64,000 bases of DNA from Coemansia sp. RSA 487 (taxonomy: Eukaryota > Kickxellomycota > Kickxellomycetes > Kickxellales > Kickxellaceae). Position 1 is the first letter of the stretch, and every line of letters begins with the position of its first letter. Below, one piece after another: positions 38,960-50,400 of the stretch. Position numbers and translations under genes: made by a program. Where the stretch lies: assembly GCA_027577595.1 (NCBI GenBank), contig JANBRJ010000028.1, positions 62,001 through 126,000 of the forward strand. The letters run 5' to 3'. The notes beneath the pieces are model-generated. The model was not told where the DNA came from. It saw only the letters and a program-made list of their open reading frames with translations, and made no database searches.

Positions 38960-40242
38960 GGAGCGTTCCACTAGATGCTTCCACCACTGTATGACGGCTT
39001 GGAACTTCATTGCACAAATAAAAACGCTCGTGGCAAGGGATAGCAACGAGATAGCAGACGAATCGGTAGTGGAGCAGAGAACGGTCGAGTTTTGTTCTGA
39101 ATTATCCGGCACCGATCATGTTGGTAGCCTGACGTTCGAGCCGCCATTTCCAGCACAGGACGCCCCGGTTCGATACCTAGGAATATACTTTGATACGCAA
39201 GACATTTCTACCTGGGCAATCGAGGAGTATTTGGAATCGAGCATATTCAACCAAGCCACGGCTTGGAAGGACAGGATGTTATTGTTGTACAGGCGAGTTC
39301 TCCTTGCGAATAGTATCTTGCTGGCAAAACTCTGGCTTGCCACGCATGTTGTTCCGTTCTCTGGCGCTTTCGTACATAGGGTGCGAATAATGGTTAACCA
39401 GCTTGTTTGGAATCCCAAATGGTGTCAAGTGCAGCCTGATGCGGCAATCACCCCCAAGCGTGCACTACCTTTGATTCCCCCTACCAAACTGAGCGCGAAA
39501 TACACCGTCAACGGATCAAAACTCTCGCGGATCTCATCATGTCCATTGAAGATGGGAAACGCAGAGTTCCAAGACCCACGGCTCCATCGCTGACTCCGCA
39601 CAATATTCGAACGCGGCTCTATCGTTTGTCTCCCGCCGCCGAGGCCTGCCTGGCAAAATCAAGCGACGTGCACCCAACAGACAACATCCCCGCCAGAGAA
39701 ATGTACCGCCTGGCGGTCACACCTCTACATGATTACAAAGCCTGCATCGGCCGCCTCTACCTTCAGAACGACAAGGTCTTGGCTGCCGGTCCAGATCGAT
39801 GGAAATGCGTACCGATCCCAGCGCAGGACATCCCAGTGTCCCGCTGGATAACACTTTATAAAACCAAACTTGAGCCGAAGCACATTTCGCTGCTTTGGAA
39901 ACTACTTCCTAGAGTATCCACGCATCCAATGTTTTTGGTATTTGCTTGAGGAACTCTTTAAGACACCCATTCCAGCTGCCAAAACTTTCTGGTTTACGTT
40001 TGACCCGGACGGAGCGTCACAGTATGACAAGCTGATAGCCACTCCACCCCTCAATCCACTGCTCTTCACTCTCCCTAAGAACAAACTTGCAGCGCAGGCG
40101 GCCCACGCTGCCATCATTGCACCCAATTTTCTTGAACTTTTGCTTTAACTTCCGACTCCAGTCAGTATGTGGTTGGGACTCGTGGTCTGGATGATTCCGA
40201 TTGGTAATAAGCAGCTTTTTTTATTTAAAAAAAAAACGTACA
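38960..40242 (+). mobile_element. 5'-truncated LINE (non-LTR retrotransposon) remnant
   Basis: Three overlapping frames in sequence order encode the region C-terminal to a LINE reverse transcriptase. Frame one (to about 39590) has APVRYLGIYFD, then a long helical stretch with YRRVLLANSILLAKLW and VNQLVWNPK, which are typical of the RT thumb/connection region. Frame two (39539-39949) and frame three (39870-40148) continue it, so at least two frame changes are present. The catalytic RT palm (YADD) and the endonuclease are missing, as expected for 5' truncation. An A-rich run (TTTAAAAAAAAAACG, 40226-40240) marks a likely 3' end. Not able to move by itself. The exact left boundary is not determined. 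Confidence 0.7.
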
Positions 40243-40413
40243 TGCACATAAAAGAACGTGCTTAAACTTTTCATACTGGGTTCTTTTTGGTTTTATTCTT
40301 TTCCTCAAATTATATCTACTACGATATTTATACAAACCTCCCAAAAGCAATTTTTTTCTTCAGCTCCAATTTTGTACTTTTACACACTAATTTGCTGAAT
40401 CTTCTTTATTTAA

Positions 40414-41301
40414 ATGTCCAAGAGGAATTTAGAGGAGCAGCAGACGGCACGGCTGGGCCACCTGCACACCGCATCGCGTATGGCCTTCCGGATATGCCCA
40501 CAGCTGGCTGCGTTCTATGGAAACGAATTTTGCACAGCGCTTGGTAGTCAGAAAGTAGCCAACACCATTGTCCGCTACCAGTGCCCCTACTGCGGATCGC
40601 CACTTGTTGACGGCCGGAGCGTATCCCGTGTGTCTGTGGTACGGTCGCAGAGGGGTGCTAGCAATTCTTGCGGCAAGAAGAATAAGAAGATCCAGCCTAA
40701 AAAACGCTCAAGGAAGAAATCGAAAACAGGTAACGATTGCAAGCGACGGGTTATCAAAATATGGCTGAGCGATACTGCAAACGCTCATCAGCCAAAGATG
40801 ACAAAAGAAGAGCTGGCGGATGCGCAGAAGAACATGAAAAACACGGTTGAATACATATGTCAGCTCTGCGATTCCCGGATCGTGTTCCCTGGTACAACGG
40901 TATCCGGACTTGATGCCGCCGGGCTTGCTGGCGATCTGACTACGACGGAGACAAGTAGCCGGATCAACGATGGAGTTGCGCCAGCAATGACAAAAGAGCC
41001 CATCCCGCCTGCATCCCCCCGAATAAGCCCGGGCTCTATACGCATCGAAGCAGAAGCGACTACGTCCAATAAACACACACCAAATGCTACCAAAACAGCC
41101 GTAGCAAAAACTATTCCCAAAACAACGGTCGCTCAAAGCAAAACAGTAACTGTGGATTCAAGGATTGCTGATGCGCAGAGCAAAAAGCGAAAGCGGTACA
41201 AAAGCAACCTTCTCGCCACTGTGACTGCAAACAAGAAAAAGGCTGACGAGAAAAAGAACAATTCGTCTTTCAATCTAAACGACTTTTTGTCAAATCTCTA
41301 A
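40414..41301 (+). CDS. C18orf21/UPF0711-like zinc-ribbon protein (possible RNase MRP/P factor)
   Basis: The product is 295 aa in one exon. The N-terminal helix HLHTASRMAFRICPQLAAFYG is followed by a zinc-ribbon half CPYCGSPLVDG, a basic linker and a second half ICQLCDSRIVFPG. A disordered middle then leads to a conserved C-terminal tip FNLNDFLSNL. The same order (N-terminal helix, CPYC, CxxC, basic tail, FxxFLSSL end) is what I remember for human C18orf21, recently linked to RNase MRP, and it resembles yeast Snm1/Rpr2-type subunits. The family call is based on layout and short motifs, so it is moderately sure; the RNA role is inference. Confidence 0.65.
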   Translation: MSKRNLEEQQTARLGHLHTASRMAFRICPQLAAFYGNEFCTALGSQKVANTIVRYQCPYCGSPLVDGRSVSRVSVVRSQRGASNSCGKKNKKIQPKKRSRKKSKTGNDCKRRVIKIWLSDTANAHQPKMTKEELADAQKNMKNTVEYICQLCDSRIVFPGTTVSGLDAAGLAGDLTTTETSSRINDGVAPAMTKEPIPPASPRISPGSIRIEAEATTSNKHTPNATKTAVAKTIPKTTVAQSKTVTVDSRIADAQSKKRKRYKSNLLATVTANKKKADEKKNNSSFNLNDFLSNL

Positions 41302-41838
41302 CTGAGCATTCTTTCGTCAATAGATCGGGTTATATAAACGGCGATTGTGATCAATAACCGCTACTCTACAATGCAACAATGCCAAAAATGGCCATATTGC
41401 CTGGATATGGCGTCATAGCCACAGTGTTAAAATACTAATTCCTTGTATATATATCGATTTTTGCAATGTGGTTATTTTTTACGCGTGCGTGCATTTAGTG
41501 CAATCTCAATCCAAGCACACTTGCGGAGAGAAGAGTGACGATGAACATGGAGAAAGAGGGAGAGGTACTCTCTCCCCAGAACATTGTCTAGGAAAGTAGA
41601 GCAGCAGTGTTTTAACGTTTTATGGCCGCAACCAGAGTCGAGACACCTCTTCCCTCCCCTCCCCACCCCCGCACAGCAAGTTAGATATTTCGCTGCTAGC
41701 ACGGACAAGCCTTTTTTCTTTCTATTTGAGCTAGATCTCGATTGTTATTTTTTATTTGCGATATTTTGCTCTTGTCAAGATTCAAGACACTTGCAGCTTG
41801 CCTGAGATATCTCCGAACTAAAGTTTGAGGATAAAGAC
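41302..41838. other. intergenic
   Basis: No RNA gene or protein is recognised. A TATATAAA-like stretch lies at 41331-41337 and TATATATA at 41446-41453; the right part is pyrimidine-rich leader of the next plus-strand gene. Confidence 0.35.
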
Positions 41839-42708
41839 ATGTCAATAACAAACATACACGATCCTGGCAGCAGCAACGGCGTTGCAGCAGACGCCATGGC
41901 GCGCGAATCAAAGGAAATCGATTCTTTGCCACAGCCACCCATCATGGGTGAGAATGACCAGCAGAGATCCTCCTGGAACATCAACCAAAAGCTTGTCGAG
42001 CTTTTGCAGTACCTCAACCCTTTGTTGTATGCAAGGCTCGTCCAGTCCTTGATCCAATTCATGATGGAGTCTTTCGGTTCAAGCAACGTCGCCAGCTACA
42101 ATACACGCATAACGAACGATGGAAGCCAAGGCGGAAACCCGTCGCTGGCAACTGCTGTTCCTGCAGACGCAATAGCAATCGACTGTGGCTACATGAACGA
42201 CAGCAATAGGAAGCAAGTGGAAGGAACCTCTGTAAACAGGTGCGCTGGTGGAAAGCAATTCATCACTGTTTCTCCCGAGTTTGAGTACCTCCCCGATCTT
42301 GAACTTGGTCCATCATCAGGTATAAATGCCGGCACCAATCCTGCTAAAAACAAACAGCCAAAGGAGGCTGAATCCTCGACTGTGGTGCAAATGTCACCAA
42401 TACCAGAGCTAACGCCAGGCGCACAGATGAGAGGCGCCATGGACCCAGATGCTACGCCATGCGACCCTCTTACCAAAGATAAAATGAGCGCCATTCCGGA
42501 ACCTCAAGCAACCCCCGACTCCAACGTCCTGGCCAAGATCCAATCTGCGGATGAGGATGGCGCTAAAATCGATGATGCTGTGGCTGACATGCAATCTAAT
42601 ACGGAGCTGCCCTCAGATCACGTCGTTGCAGAGCTAAAGGACGAGACCAAGGATACAAAAAAGGGAAAGCGCAAGAAGAACAAAAAGATCAAGGGCAAGA
42701 GCAAATAA
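41839..42708 (+). CDS. hypothetical protein with lysine-rich tail
   Basis: Not recognised. The 289-aa product has one likely folded segment, a helix-rich stretch at about residues 45-80 (WNINQKLVELLQYLNPLLYA then RLVQSLIQFMMESFG). The rest is low-complexity, rich in Pro, Ser, Asp and Ala, and ends in a very basic tail (KKGKRKKNKKIKGKSK) that could be a nuclear or nucleolar signal or an RNA-binding patch. The frame is open for 870 bp with a sensible ATG context (AGACATGTC), and the codon use resembles neighbouring genes, which is why it is kept. It converges with the methyltransferase gene. Confidence 0.6.
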   Translation: MSITNIHDPGSSNGVAADAMARESKEIDSLPQPPIMGENDQQRSSWNINQKLVELLQYLNPLLYARLVQSLIQFMMESFGSSNVASYNTRITNDGSQGGNPSLATAVPADAIAIDCGYMNDSNRKQVEGTSVNRCAGGKQFITVSPEFEYLPDLELGPSSGINAGTNPAKNKQPKEAESSTVVQMSPIPELTPGAQMRGAMDPDATPCDPLTKDKMSAIPEPQATPDSNVLAKIQSADEDGAKIDDAVADMQSNTELPSDHVVAELKDETKDTKKGKRKKNKKIKGKSK

Positions 42709-42857
42709 ATGCTGTGGGTTTGTAGAACCTGCAGCAATGGTCAATATCAAATTGACAAACATTCTTTGTCTGGGGTTCCTTCATCGCTTTATGTTAGCTG
42801 AAACATGTTTATGAATATGTTGAATTCGCAACTGATAAATAAAACCATCGCCCAATT

Positions 42858-44072
42858 CTAGTCTGTTTCATTTGCAGGGAGCTTCACGCCTATGACATAC
42901 GCATTAAACGACTCTGGCATCTCGGCTGGAGACACAAGCTCCTCAAATTCTCCAAAGTCAGCGCTGCCACGTCTTCCATCTTCACTTTCGCTACAGCTAG
43001 ACTCAGTTTCTTTCTCGCTGTCGTCAGAAGAGTCCAAGTTGTTCTTTGTACTTATCCACACGCAAACATCATCAAATCCAGCCTCCAGCATTGCCTCTCG
43101 AAGCTCGCATAGCGAGTACACCCTGAAATCATACGTAAAGCAGTCCTTGAGCATCGAGCCATCCTGCATGCGGAAGCTCAGCGAAAAACGTATAGTGCCT
43201 CGCATTAGATCATAGCCGTTCTGGCGGAAATGGTATTTAAACGAGCCAACATTCCGAACCCTGGTGACACCAGATCTCACGGCTTCATGTCCTCCAAAAA
43301 GATCGCAGAAAAGAAGCCCAAAGTCGTTTAGGTTGCCAAGGCTATGCCTCATATACCTAACCAAGTCGCAGCGCTTGTGAAAATAACACATGGCATAATT
43401 GAATGATGCGATAATGTCAACTCGTGGGACAATTCGCTCTCCAGCGTGCTCACTGTCCTCTTGGGCTCTGTTGTCATCACCGTGTACATCAAGCACATCC
43501 GCACAAACCAGCGTTATCCTGTCGTCAACGGCCGAATCAAGGCTGTCCTGCTGCTCGACAGTGTGCTTTTTTGCATACTCGATTACCTCTGGGTCAATGT
43601 CCACACCATACGCATATCTGTTTGCGGAAGAAGCAGAGTTTACCCACTCGGCACAGAGCACCGCAGTTCCACAGAAATCCTCACGCAGGCTCTGTGCTTG
43701 TCGACGGCCAACATATCCGTAGTCTGTGTCATCCTCACTTTTACCACTTGCATTTTCACTGGAATCTTCTGGCGCAACCTGCCCCTTCTTACTTTTAGGG
43801 CTGCTTCCTCCGATAGAATGGTCCAAGTAGCGGCTGCTGAGCTTGCGATAAATACTGTCAAGGTTCCTCACTTCCTTGCGTGGATGTTGAACTGCTTGCT
43901 GATACAGCTGGTGTTTGTCCGCTAGCTCGGCCATGGTCTTTGGGCGCTGCCTTTTGGTCTTTCCTTTCTTGGATTCGGCCTTGCTTCTGTTGCATGCTGC
44001 TGATAATGTTTCATTATCCCTTGTTTTCAGCCATGTGGATGCCCCACGGGCCATGGATTTTTTGGACGGCAT
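42858..44072 (-). CDS. class I SAM-dependent methyltransferase
   Basis: The product is 404 aa. After a lysine-rich N-terminus of about 60 residues, the Rossmann methyltransferase begins at about 130 with LREDFCGTAVLCAEWV (motif I) and YGVDIDPEVIEYA (acidic end of the second strand, ribose binding). ITLVCADVLDV (motif II) and VDIIASFNYAMCYFH (motif IV) follow, then the C-terminal sheet (DFRVYSLCELREAMLEAGFDDV). The 'REDFCGT' start marks a group of uncharacterised methyltransferases seen in bacteria, plants and fungi; the substrate is unknown to me. An acidic Ser/Glu tail lies before the C-terminal strand. Confidence 0.8.
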   Translation of the reverse strand: MPSKKSMARGASTWLKTRDNETLSAACNRSKAESKKGKTKRQRPKTMAELADKHQLYQQAVQHPRKEVRNLDSIYRKLSSRYLDHSIGGSSPKSKKGQVAPEDSSENASGKSEDDTDYGYVGRRQAQSLREDFCGTAVLCAEWVNSASSANRYAYGVDIDPEVIEYAKKHTVEQQDSLDSAVDDRITLVCADVLDVHGDDNRAQEDSEHAGERIVPRVDIIASFNYAMCYFHKRCDLVRYMRHSLGNLNDFGLLFCDLFGGHEAVRSGVTRVRNVGSFKYHFRQNGYDLMRGTIRFSLSFRMQDGSMLKDCFTYDFRVYSLCELREAMLEAGFDDVCVWISTKNNLDSSDDSEKETESSCSESEDGRRGSADFGEFEELVSPAEMPESFNAYVIGVKLPANETD

Positions 44073-44454
44073 GCTTTACCTATTTATTCAACAGCAAAAG
44101 ACTTACTTTGTGAGCTGGGCTGGCTTGTATAAATTGTATCAAAATATATTGTGTTTATGTTTTTGTTTCGACGGAAGAAAACTCTCAAAGCCGAAAAATC
44201 CCATCCATATCCAATTTCTTTTTTTTTCCGTCGCATTTTCCGCCAACATCTCTGATCTTTTAGTCATAATCCACGTGTGCGCTACTGAAAATCAGTATTG
44301 ACAGGGAAAACAGATCTCCATTGAACTCAAATCAAAAGATCAAAAAAAAAACAGAACAGCACAAACGTTATTGCACAAAACCAAAGACCTAGAAAAATGA
44401 TAGAAACGCCCAAATAACCTGCACTAAATTATTGTCTTGACACGCTCAACATCC
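44073..44454. other. intergenic between the kinase and the methyltransferase
   Basis: It contains the methyltransferase promoter and the 3' end of the large kinase gene. No feature is seen beyond A-runs at 44342-44350. Confidence 0.35.
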
Positions 44455-47400
44455 CTAATCTAGACTATTGGAAGGGGGCGGTGGGTTGCCCGCCGTTGTG
44501 TCAGCAGCTGGCGTGATGTGCCCCGAAGAGGAGACGCCCTTGTTGACATTGCTCAGTAAAGCAAGGTTCTTGTACGAAAAGTCATCAAACACACGCTCTG
44601 TTTCGTCGTCCTCGGCCTCATTGTCGGCATCGTCCGAATCGGCGGCCATACTATCGTTTGTAGGAGATTCGGTCTCGTTTGCATTCTGCGTTAACGCAGA
44701 GCTCGGTCCATCGGGCGTGTTATGTCGGTGTCGCTCGTCCGCAGAGATCGATCGCGCAAGAGGCAGTCCAAGTTCTGAATCGGACATGTGCTCCGTGGTG
44801 CCATGGCTTGGACGGCGCGATCTTGCCGCCGAGCCTTCGATCTTACCTCCAGCAAATACTATGCTTGCAGATGCACAGCGAGAATGCGATTTGCTAGACA
44901 CACTCCCTAGGATATCCACAGCGCCATCAGAGAATTGGCTGGGCGAGCGACTAGCTACGCGCTTTGCGTGCGTCATTGGAATTGGAGGCAGCATGGCACC
45001 TGATGTTTTTCCTGTCGAGTTCCTGGAGATAGCAATTGGTCTAGGAGTAGTAGCTGCGTCTCGTGACAACGACAAGATATCAAGCTCAGGATCGCTCAAA
45101 GATCTAGTGCTGCTTCTCTCGTCGTCCTTGGCGTGTTCCGCATCGTTGTCGTCGGACACCGGCTTTTGAGTGCAATGCTGAGCTGGGCCATCAGCACACG
45201 CGTTATTCTCCTTAAACGAGTAACCATCGCTGCTGGTTTCAGAAGAAGCAAAGGTCGACTGACGCGTTCGGCCTGCATCCTCGGTCTCGTGATGGGAATC
45301 CTCTGGAATTGGACCATGCCCAGAGCTGTTCACATTGTTATTGACGTTTTCGCTTTCAGCCGTCAGGTCTGCAAACAAGCGCTTAAGCTGCCCAACATCT
45401 GAGCGGACTGTGTTGATATTCCCGCTTACAGACGCTGATCCAGATAGCGAGCGTTCCCTCCTCGAGCCTCTTCTCGAGCCTTTCTGCGATCCCCTTCGAG
45501 ATCCGTGCGGCGATTCCTTACGTGACTCCTGCGATGCATCTGCGTCGACCTGGAAGTTCTCCTTGACTGGTGTTTGTGAGTTCTTTTGTAGCTGCTGTTT
45601 TGGAGGGGGTGGTGGTTTTCGAGGTGCCTCAGTCTGCAAGAACGTGGCATTGGATAGCCTTTGAACGTCCTTGCGCTGGCACGAATCGAAATAACTGGTG
45701 TCAATCTCATCGTCGGGCTGTGGGATAAAAGGCGGTTCCATCTGTCCAATGTTTTTCATATCCCATCCATCAAACAGTTTGGCCGATTGGATATCCTTCC
45801 AGTGAGCACGCTCCGCAGGGTCCGGCCGCAACAAGGAATTTATAAGCTCGGCCGCCGCTTCGGTGACAAACCCTTCCTCCTCTGGCCAATCCAACGCATG
45901 GTTAAGGATATTGCGGAAGATCGCTTCGGGTGTTTCGTCGGTAAATGGGGGGTATCCACACAGAAATTCAAATAGACACACGCCCAATGCCCACCAATCT
46001 ACAGCCAGCCCATTTCCAGCTCCAAGCAACAGTTCGGGTGCCAAGTAGTCTGGAGTTCCCAGGAATTTCTGCGAGCTTTTACGTGCATGTCCACGCTTAG
46101 ACGCAGGAACAGTCTTGCCTGCGTGTGGGTTATTTGTTGCAGAAACGGGCGTTTGCGTGCGAAGTCCTTCCAGTGTAAACGCATCGTTCCAATAATCATC
46201 CGATTTGTCTGGAAGCCGGCCCACAACGTCAGTCTCTGTTGGAATCGGAGTAGTGTCAGAGTTCGGGGAATCAAGGTTGGCATTGCCATCAGAGCCATCG
46301 AGTGTCGTCTTGTTCTCTGTGCTGCCGCGCACTGCAACTTGACTTAGCCCAAAGTCCGTCAGCTTGATGTGGCCGTCGCTAGTTACAATGACATTGTCAG
46401 GCTTGATGTCACGATGAACAATGGAGTTTCTGTGCAGATAGTCAATAGCACACGCAATCTCGGCAAAGTAAAACTTTGCTGCGTCTTCATCCATAACTCC
46501 CCAGACGCGTAAAAGACCAGCAAGATCGCCGCCAAGCAGATACTCCATGACAAGGAAGAGATGCTTGGACGAGTGGAATGCGTAGTACAGCTGCACAACC
46601 CAGTCGGTGGAAAGCAATGACAGCGCACGGCGCTCGGCCAGCGCTTGTGTGACCATGTTTTTGTTGATCATGTCCTTCTTGCGCATTACCTTAATGGCAT
46701 AGAGGTCCTTTGTCGCCTTTTTGCGCGCCAAGTACACACGGCCAAACGCTCCACGAGAAATAGGCTTTACAAAGTCAAAGTCATCAATTGAGGGCATGCG
46801 CTGAGCCTTTGCTGCAGCAGACTCGAGTGTCGCACGAGCACCTGTAGAAAGCTGGCTATTGTTTCTCTGCCGGGTCACTGGTGATGACAGTGGAGTCTCC
46901 ACAGCACCGCCATTACCACCAGAAGCTGCGGATATCGCCAAGGGTGTAACAGGTCCAGCTGGATGATCGCCCATAAAATTCATGTTGTTGTTGCTGCTGC
47001 TGTTGCTCGCATTGCTCTGCGCGGAAGTTGGCGTCGATGGCTGTCCAGAACCAGGGTTTTGAGACAGTCGCCGCAGAATACTGCTGCTTTTCGACATCGT
47101 AGGCAATGTACCGGTTGTCAGCGGCGAAGGAGTATTCTTCCGTCGAAGTACTGTTCCGCCGTGCGGTGTTTCCTTGTTGCGCCCAAACCCACTGCTGTTG
47201 TTCCGGAACAGTGCTGCAAACAACGAAACCAGCTTTCTCGATCCAGAATTGCTACCCACACTACTTCCATGAGAATCGGAATCGACAAAATCTTGGCCGC
47301 CTCGTGCAGAGCGGCTCAGGCTGCGACGGCTAGGATGGGAGCTTTTTGACTTTTTACGAGCCATTGTATCATAGCGGGCCTTGCCAATACCTAGAACAGG

Positions 47401-50400
47401 GTGTGGGTTGACGTCTGGTGTTGCTGTCCCGGACTCTGACTGTGACTGCGTAAGATCCACACTCGTTCGCTCAGAAGCAGCAGGACTCTGCTGGTCGGGG
47501 CGCGCAAGTTGAGACCACGTGGGAAGCCCTATGAACTGGGCGCTGTGGTCTGCAAGCGCTTCTGAAGCTTCTGCTTCACGTATCAACGCTTCCTGACGCT
47601 CCAACCGACTAAATTCCTTGTCAAACTCCTCGATGATCGTTCGTTTCTCCGCAATCCGCACAAGCAACTGACGCGCAAGCCATATTGTCTCGATGTCAGC
47701 CTTAGGCAAGCTGCTTGAGGGCGAGCTTGAAGGACCTGAATTAGTGCTACCTGCAGCCTTGCCGCTCTTGGAGCTGTTTGGAGCAGAGTCTGTAGAGGCG
47801 ATACCAGTGATATCCTCAAGCTTTTCAATGTACTTGGTAAACTTTGCCTTGGCAACAATCAGCTCATGCTGGCTGTCGCCTTCTGGCCACGCAGTAGCAC
47901 GCTCAGTGATGCGCATAACCCGCTCAGATTCGCGTATCGCGCCCTTGTCCCATCGACGCGCCTTGCGCAGATCCGAAAGCCGCTTTGAAATTGGATCACG
48001 CAAGCGCTTGATCCGGTTATTCACTTCGTCTAGTTTGATTGCGCGGGTCTGCTCGAGAATGCAAACATCAGAGTGTGCGTTGAGCTCGGAGCGGAAGAAG
48101 CTACGCTCACAGATACGACAAACGACAAGCTCGTCTTCTGGCGTCTCCTTGGTCATAATTTCGGTCTCTAGAGCTAAAACACCATTCTCTGTGAGTTCCA
48201 AGGCAGATGCTCTCTCGGAAAACTTCTGGCTGTCTCGCTGTACCGAAAGACTTGCATGCGACCCACGACGCGATTCTACCTTTGGTGATACTGATTTCCG
48301 AGAAATGGCCTCTGGGCTTTCTGCAAAGTCCCTTTGTGAGTCCTCATCCTCATTGCCGGCAACCTCAGGAACCAAAGGCAGCGAGGTGTGCGGCGCTGGC
48401 ATGGATCCTGAAAGCGGATCTGTTTTACGCAATGGCTCACGAGAAACAATATCGCTGCCACGCTGAGCCTCCGGGATTGTCCTCAGCACAGCCGACGAAG
48501 GGTGTGCTACAGCTCTTGGCCGCGATTCTGAGTCTGTATCATAGGGTGACATTTGTGACGACTCATCAGCTGGTGACGCCGGAGAACTGTCGCTTAAATC
48601 CATATCCTCAGCCAGGAGACGTGCAAGCTTCTCTTGTCGCAGCGCTGATTCAGAAACTCTTCTAAATGAACCCTGAACACCAGCAGAAAGGTACATTGTT
48701 GCAGGTCTAGAAGCGCGTTTTGCGATGCCCAGCACCGATAACTCGTCGTTGTCGCTGCTGGGTGCAGTCTTGTCACCCGGCTGTGGGTCAATGCTGGGTT
48801 GCTTTGGCCTACTAATTAGTTTCTGGCTTCGGTTGACAAAGTGGTGGAAGAGCTGGTGGGGCTGAAGCGATACACGAGCTGATCTCTTGTGCAACAATGA
48901 CGAGCTTTCTCCGCCCACATCCGACGAAATACTCAATTTGCTTGCGTGGCGGCTAAGAGGAGGGCGGTCGTTGGACTCGTCAAGCGATGGGCGGGCAGAC
49001 ATCTCGTTCTCAGAGTCTGGAATATCCATACTCATTCTGCTCGACTGCGGTGTGGTTGAAGGTTGGGGGAAGTAGAAACGCTGGCGTTGATGCGCACCCA
49101 TGCCATGTTGCAATGAGCCAGGCGTTGTATTGCCAGCAGCGCCAGAGCGGCCCACCGACCCGCTTGCGCTGTTTACGCTGCTATGCGCAGGTGCCAGCAG
49201 TGACACCAGAGACGCAGTAGAGCTGTGTGCAGTTCCCGGAAGCAAGTGTGGGCTAGACACATACGATGTGCTTTCCACTTGGCGTGCGCGGCCATCAGAC
49301 ATAGCCCCAGGAATATACATATCCGAGCTACCCATGGTACCGGTGCTCTGTTGTCTAGGATAATGCGGTGCTGAGATGGGCGGACCCTCTGAAGAAGAGC
49401 GCATGTTTCTATAGTCGGTGAAGCTTGTACTAGACACGCTACCGGCCGTCAGAGACAAAGGCTCTTGCTGGGATCTGCTGTAGCTACCCTGGGAAATAGC
49501 AGCAGATTCAGACATTGCAGTGCTTCCAAACGTGTTCTCTGTAAGATCTCGGACAGTGGATACTCTGCTAGGATGGCGAGAACCGCCTTGATCGTATTGG
49601 GACGAAAGTGCCGACGTTAGCGGAGGCAGCATGTTGGCTGATCCACGCCCCAACGACGATTCAGGCGCGAGTTGCGGGCTTGGGTACTGGCTGATTGCTG
49701 GAGACGCTTCGCCTGAAATGCCGCTCCTTGTACCGGGAAATATACTAATCGGCATGGAAAGCTGGCTGACCGTTTGCGAAACAGCGGAAAACTGGTAGAG
49801 CACATCGAGAATAAGCGTACCGATGTTGGCATCGGCCGGAAACCTTGTACGCTGTTCTGTCAGAAGGCCATACAGCTGCTCGGTAATTCCTCGGGTAACA
49901 GCCTCGTTGCTTAGGTCAGATACTGGCGAGGCTCTTATCACGCTTGTCAGATCAATCACACGACGACGGAACTCATTTCTATCGCCATCGGCGCGCTTGA
50001 TGTCGGATGACGATCTGTGATGTCCACGCTTGACCTTGAGTATGATCGCTTCTTCGTCGCCAACGCTTGGCTTGGATTCGGTCTCTTGCGTGCAAACAAT
50101 TGAGCCGTTTTCCATCTCCTTCCACCGGCGCATCATTTTGTCGATTTCCGTGTCTGCACGGGATTTTGATACTACAAGGACCTGCCACAGTGCATCTTTG
50201 CGCGCAAGACTGACACTAGAGGGCTCCAGAAGCTCGCTGATTCCACTCGACATGCTGTGGCCAGATGCGCTACGCTGAACTGATGACATGTTTAGACGAA
50301 GCTGCTGGCTTCCATGGCTCCCACGATGTTGGTGATGGCTGCTCACGGAGCTGCTGTGCATGTGGTAGTGCGCAGGGGGCGAGGAAGTCGACGATGGTGG

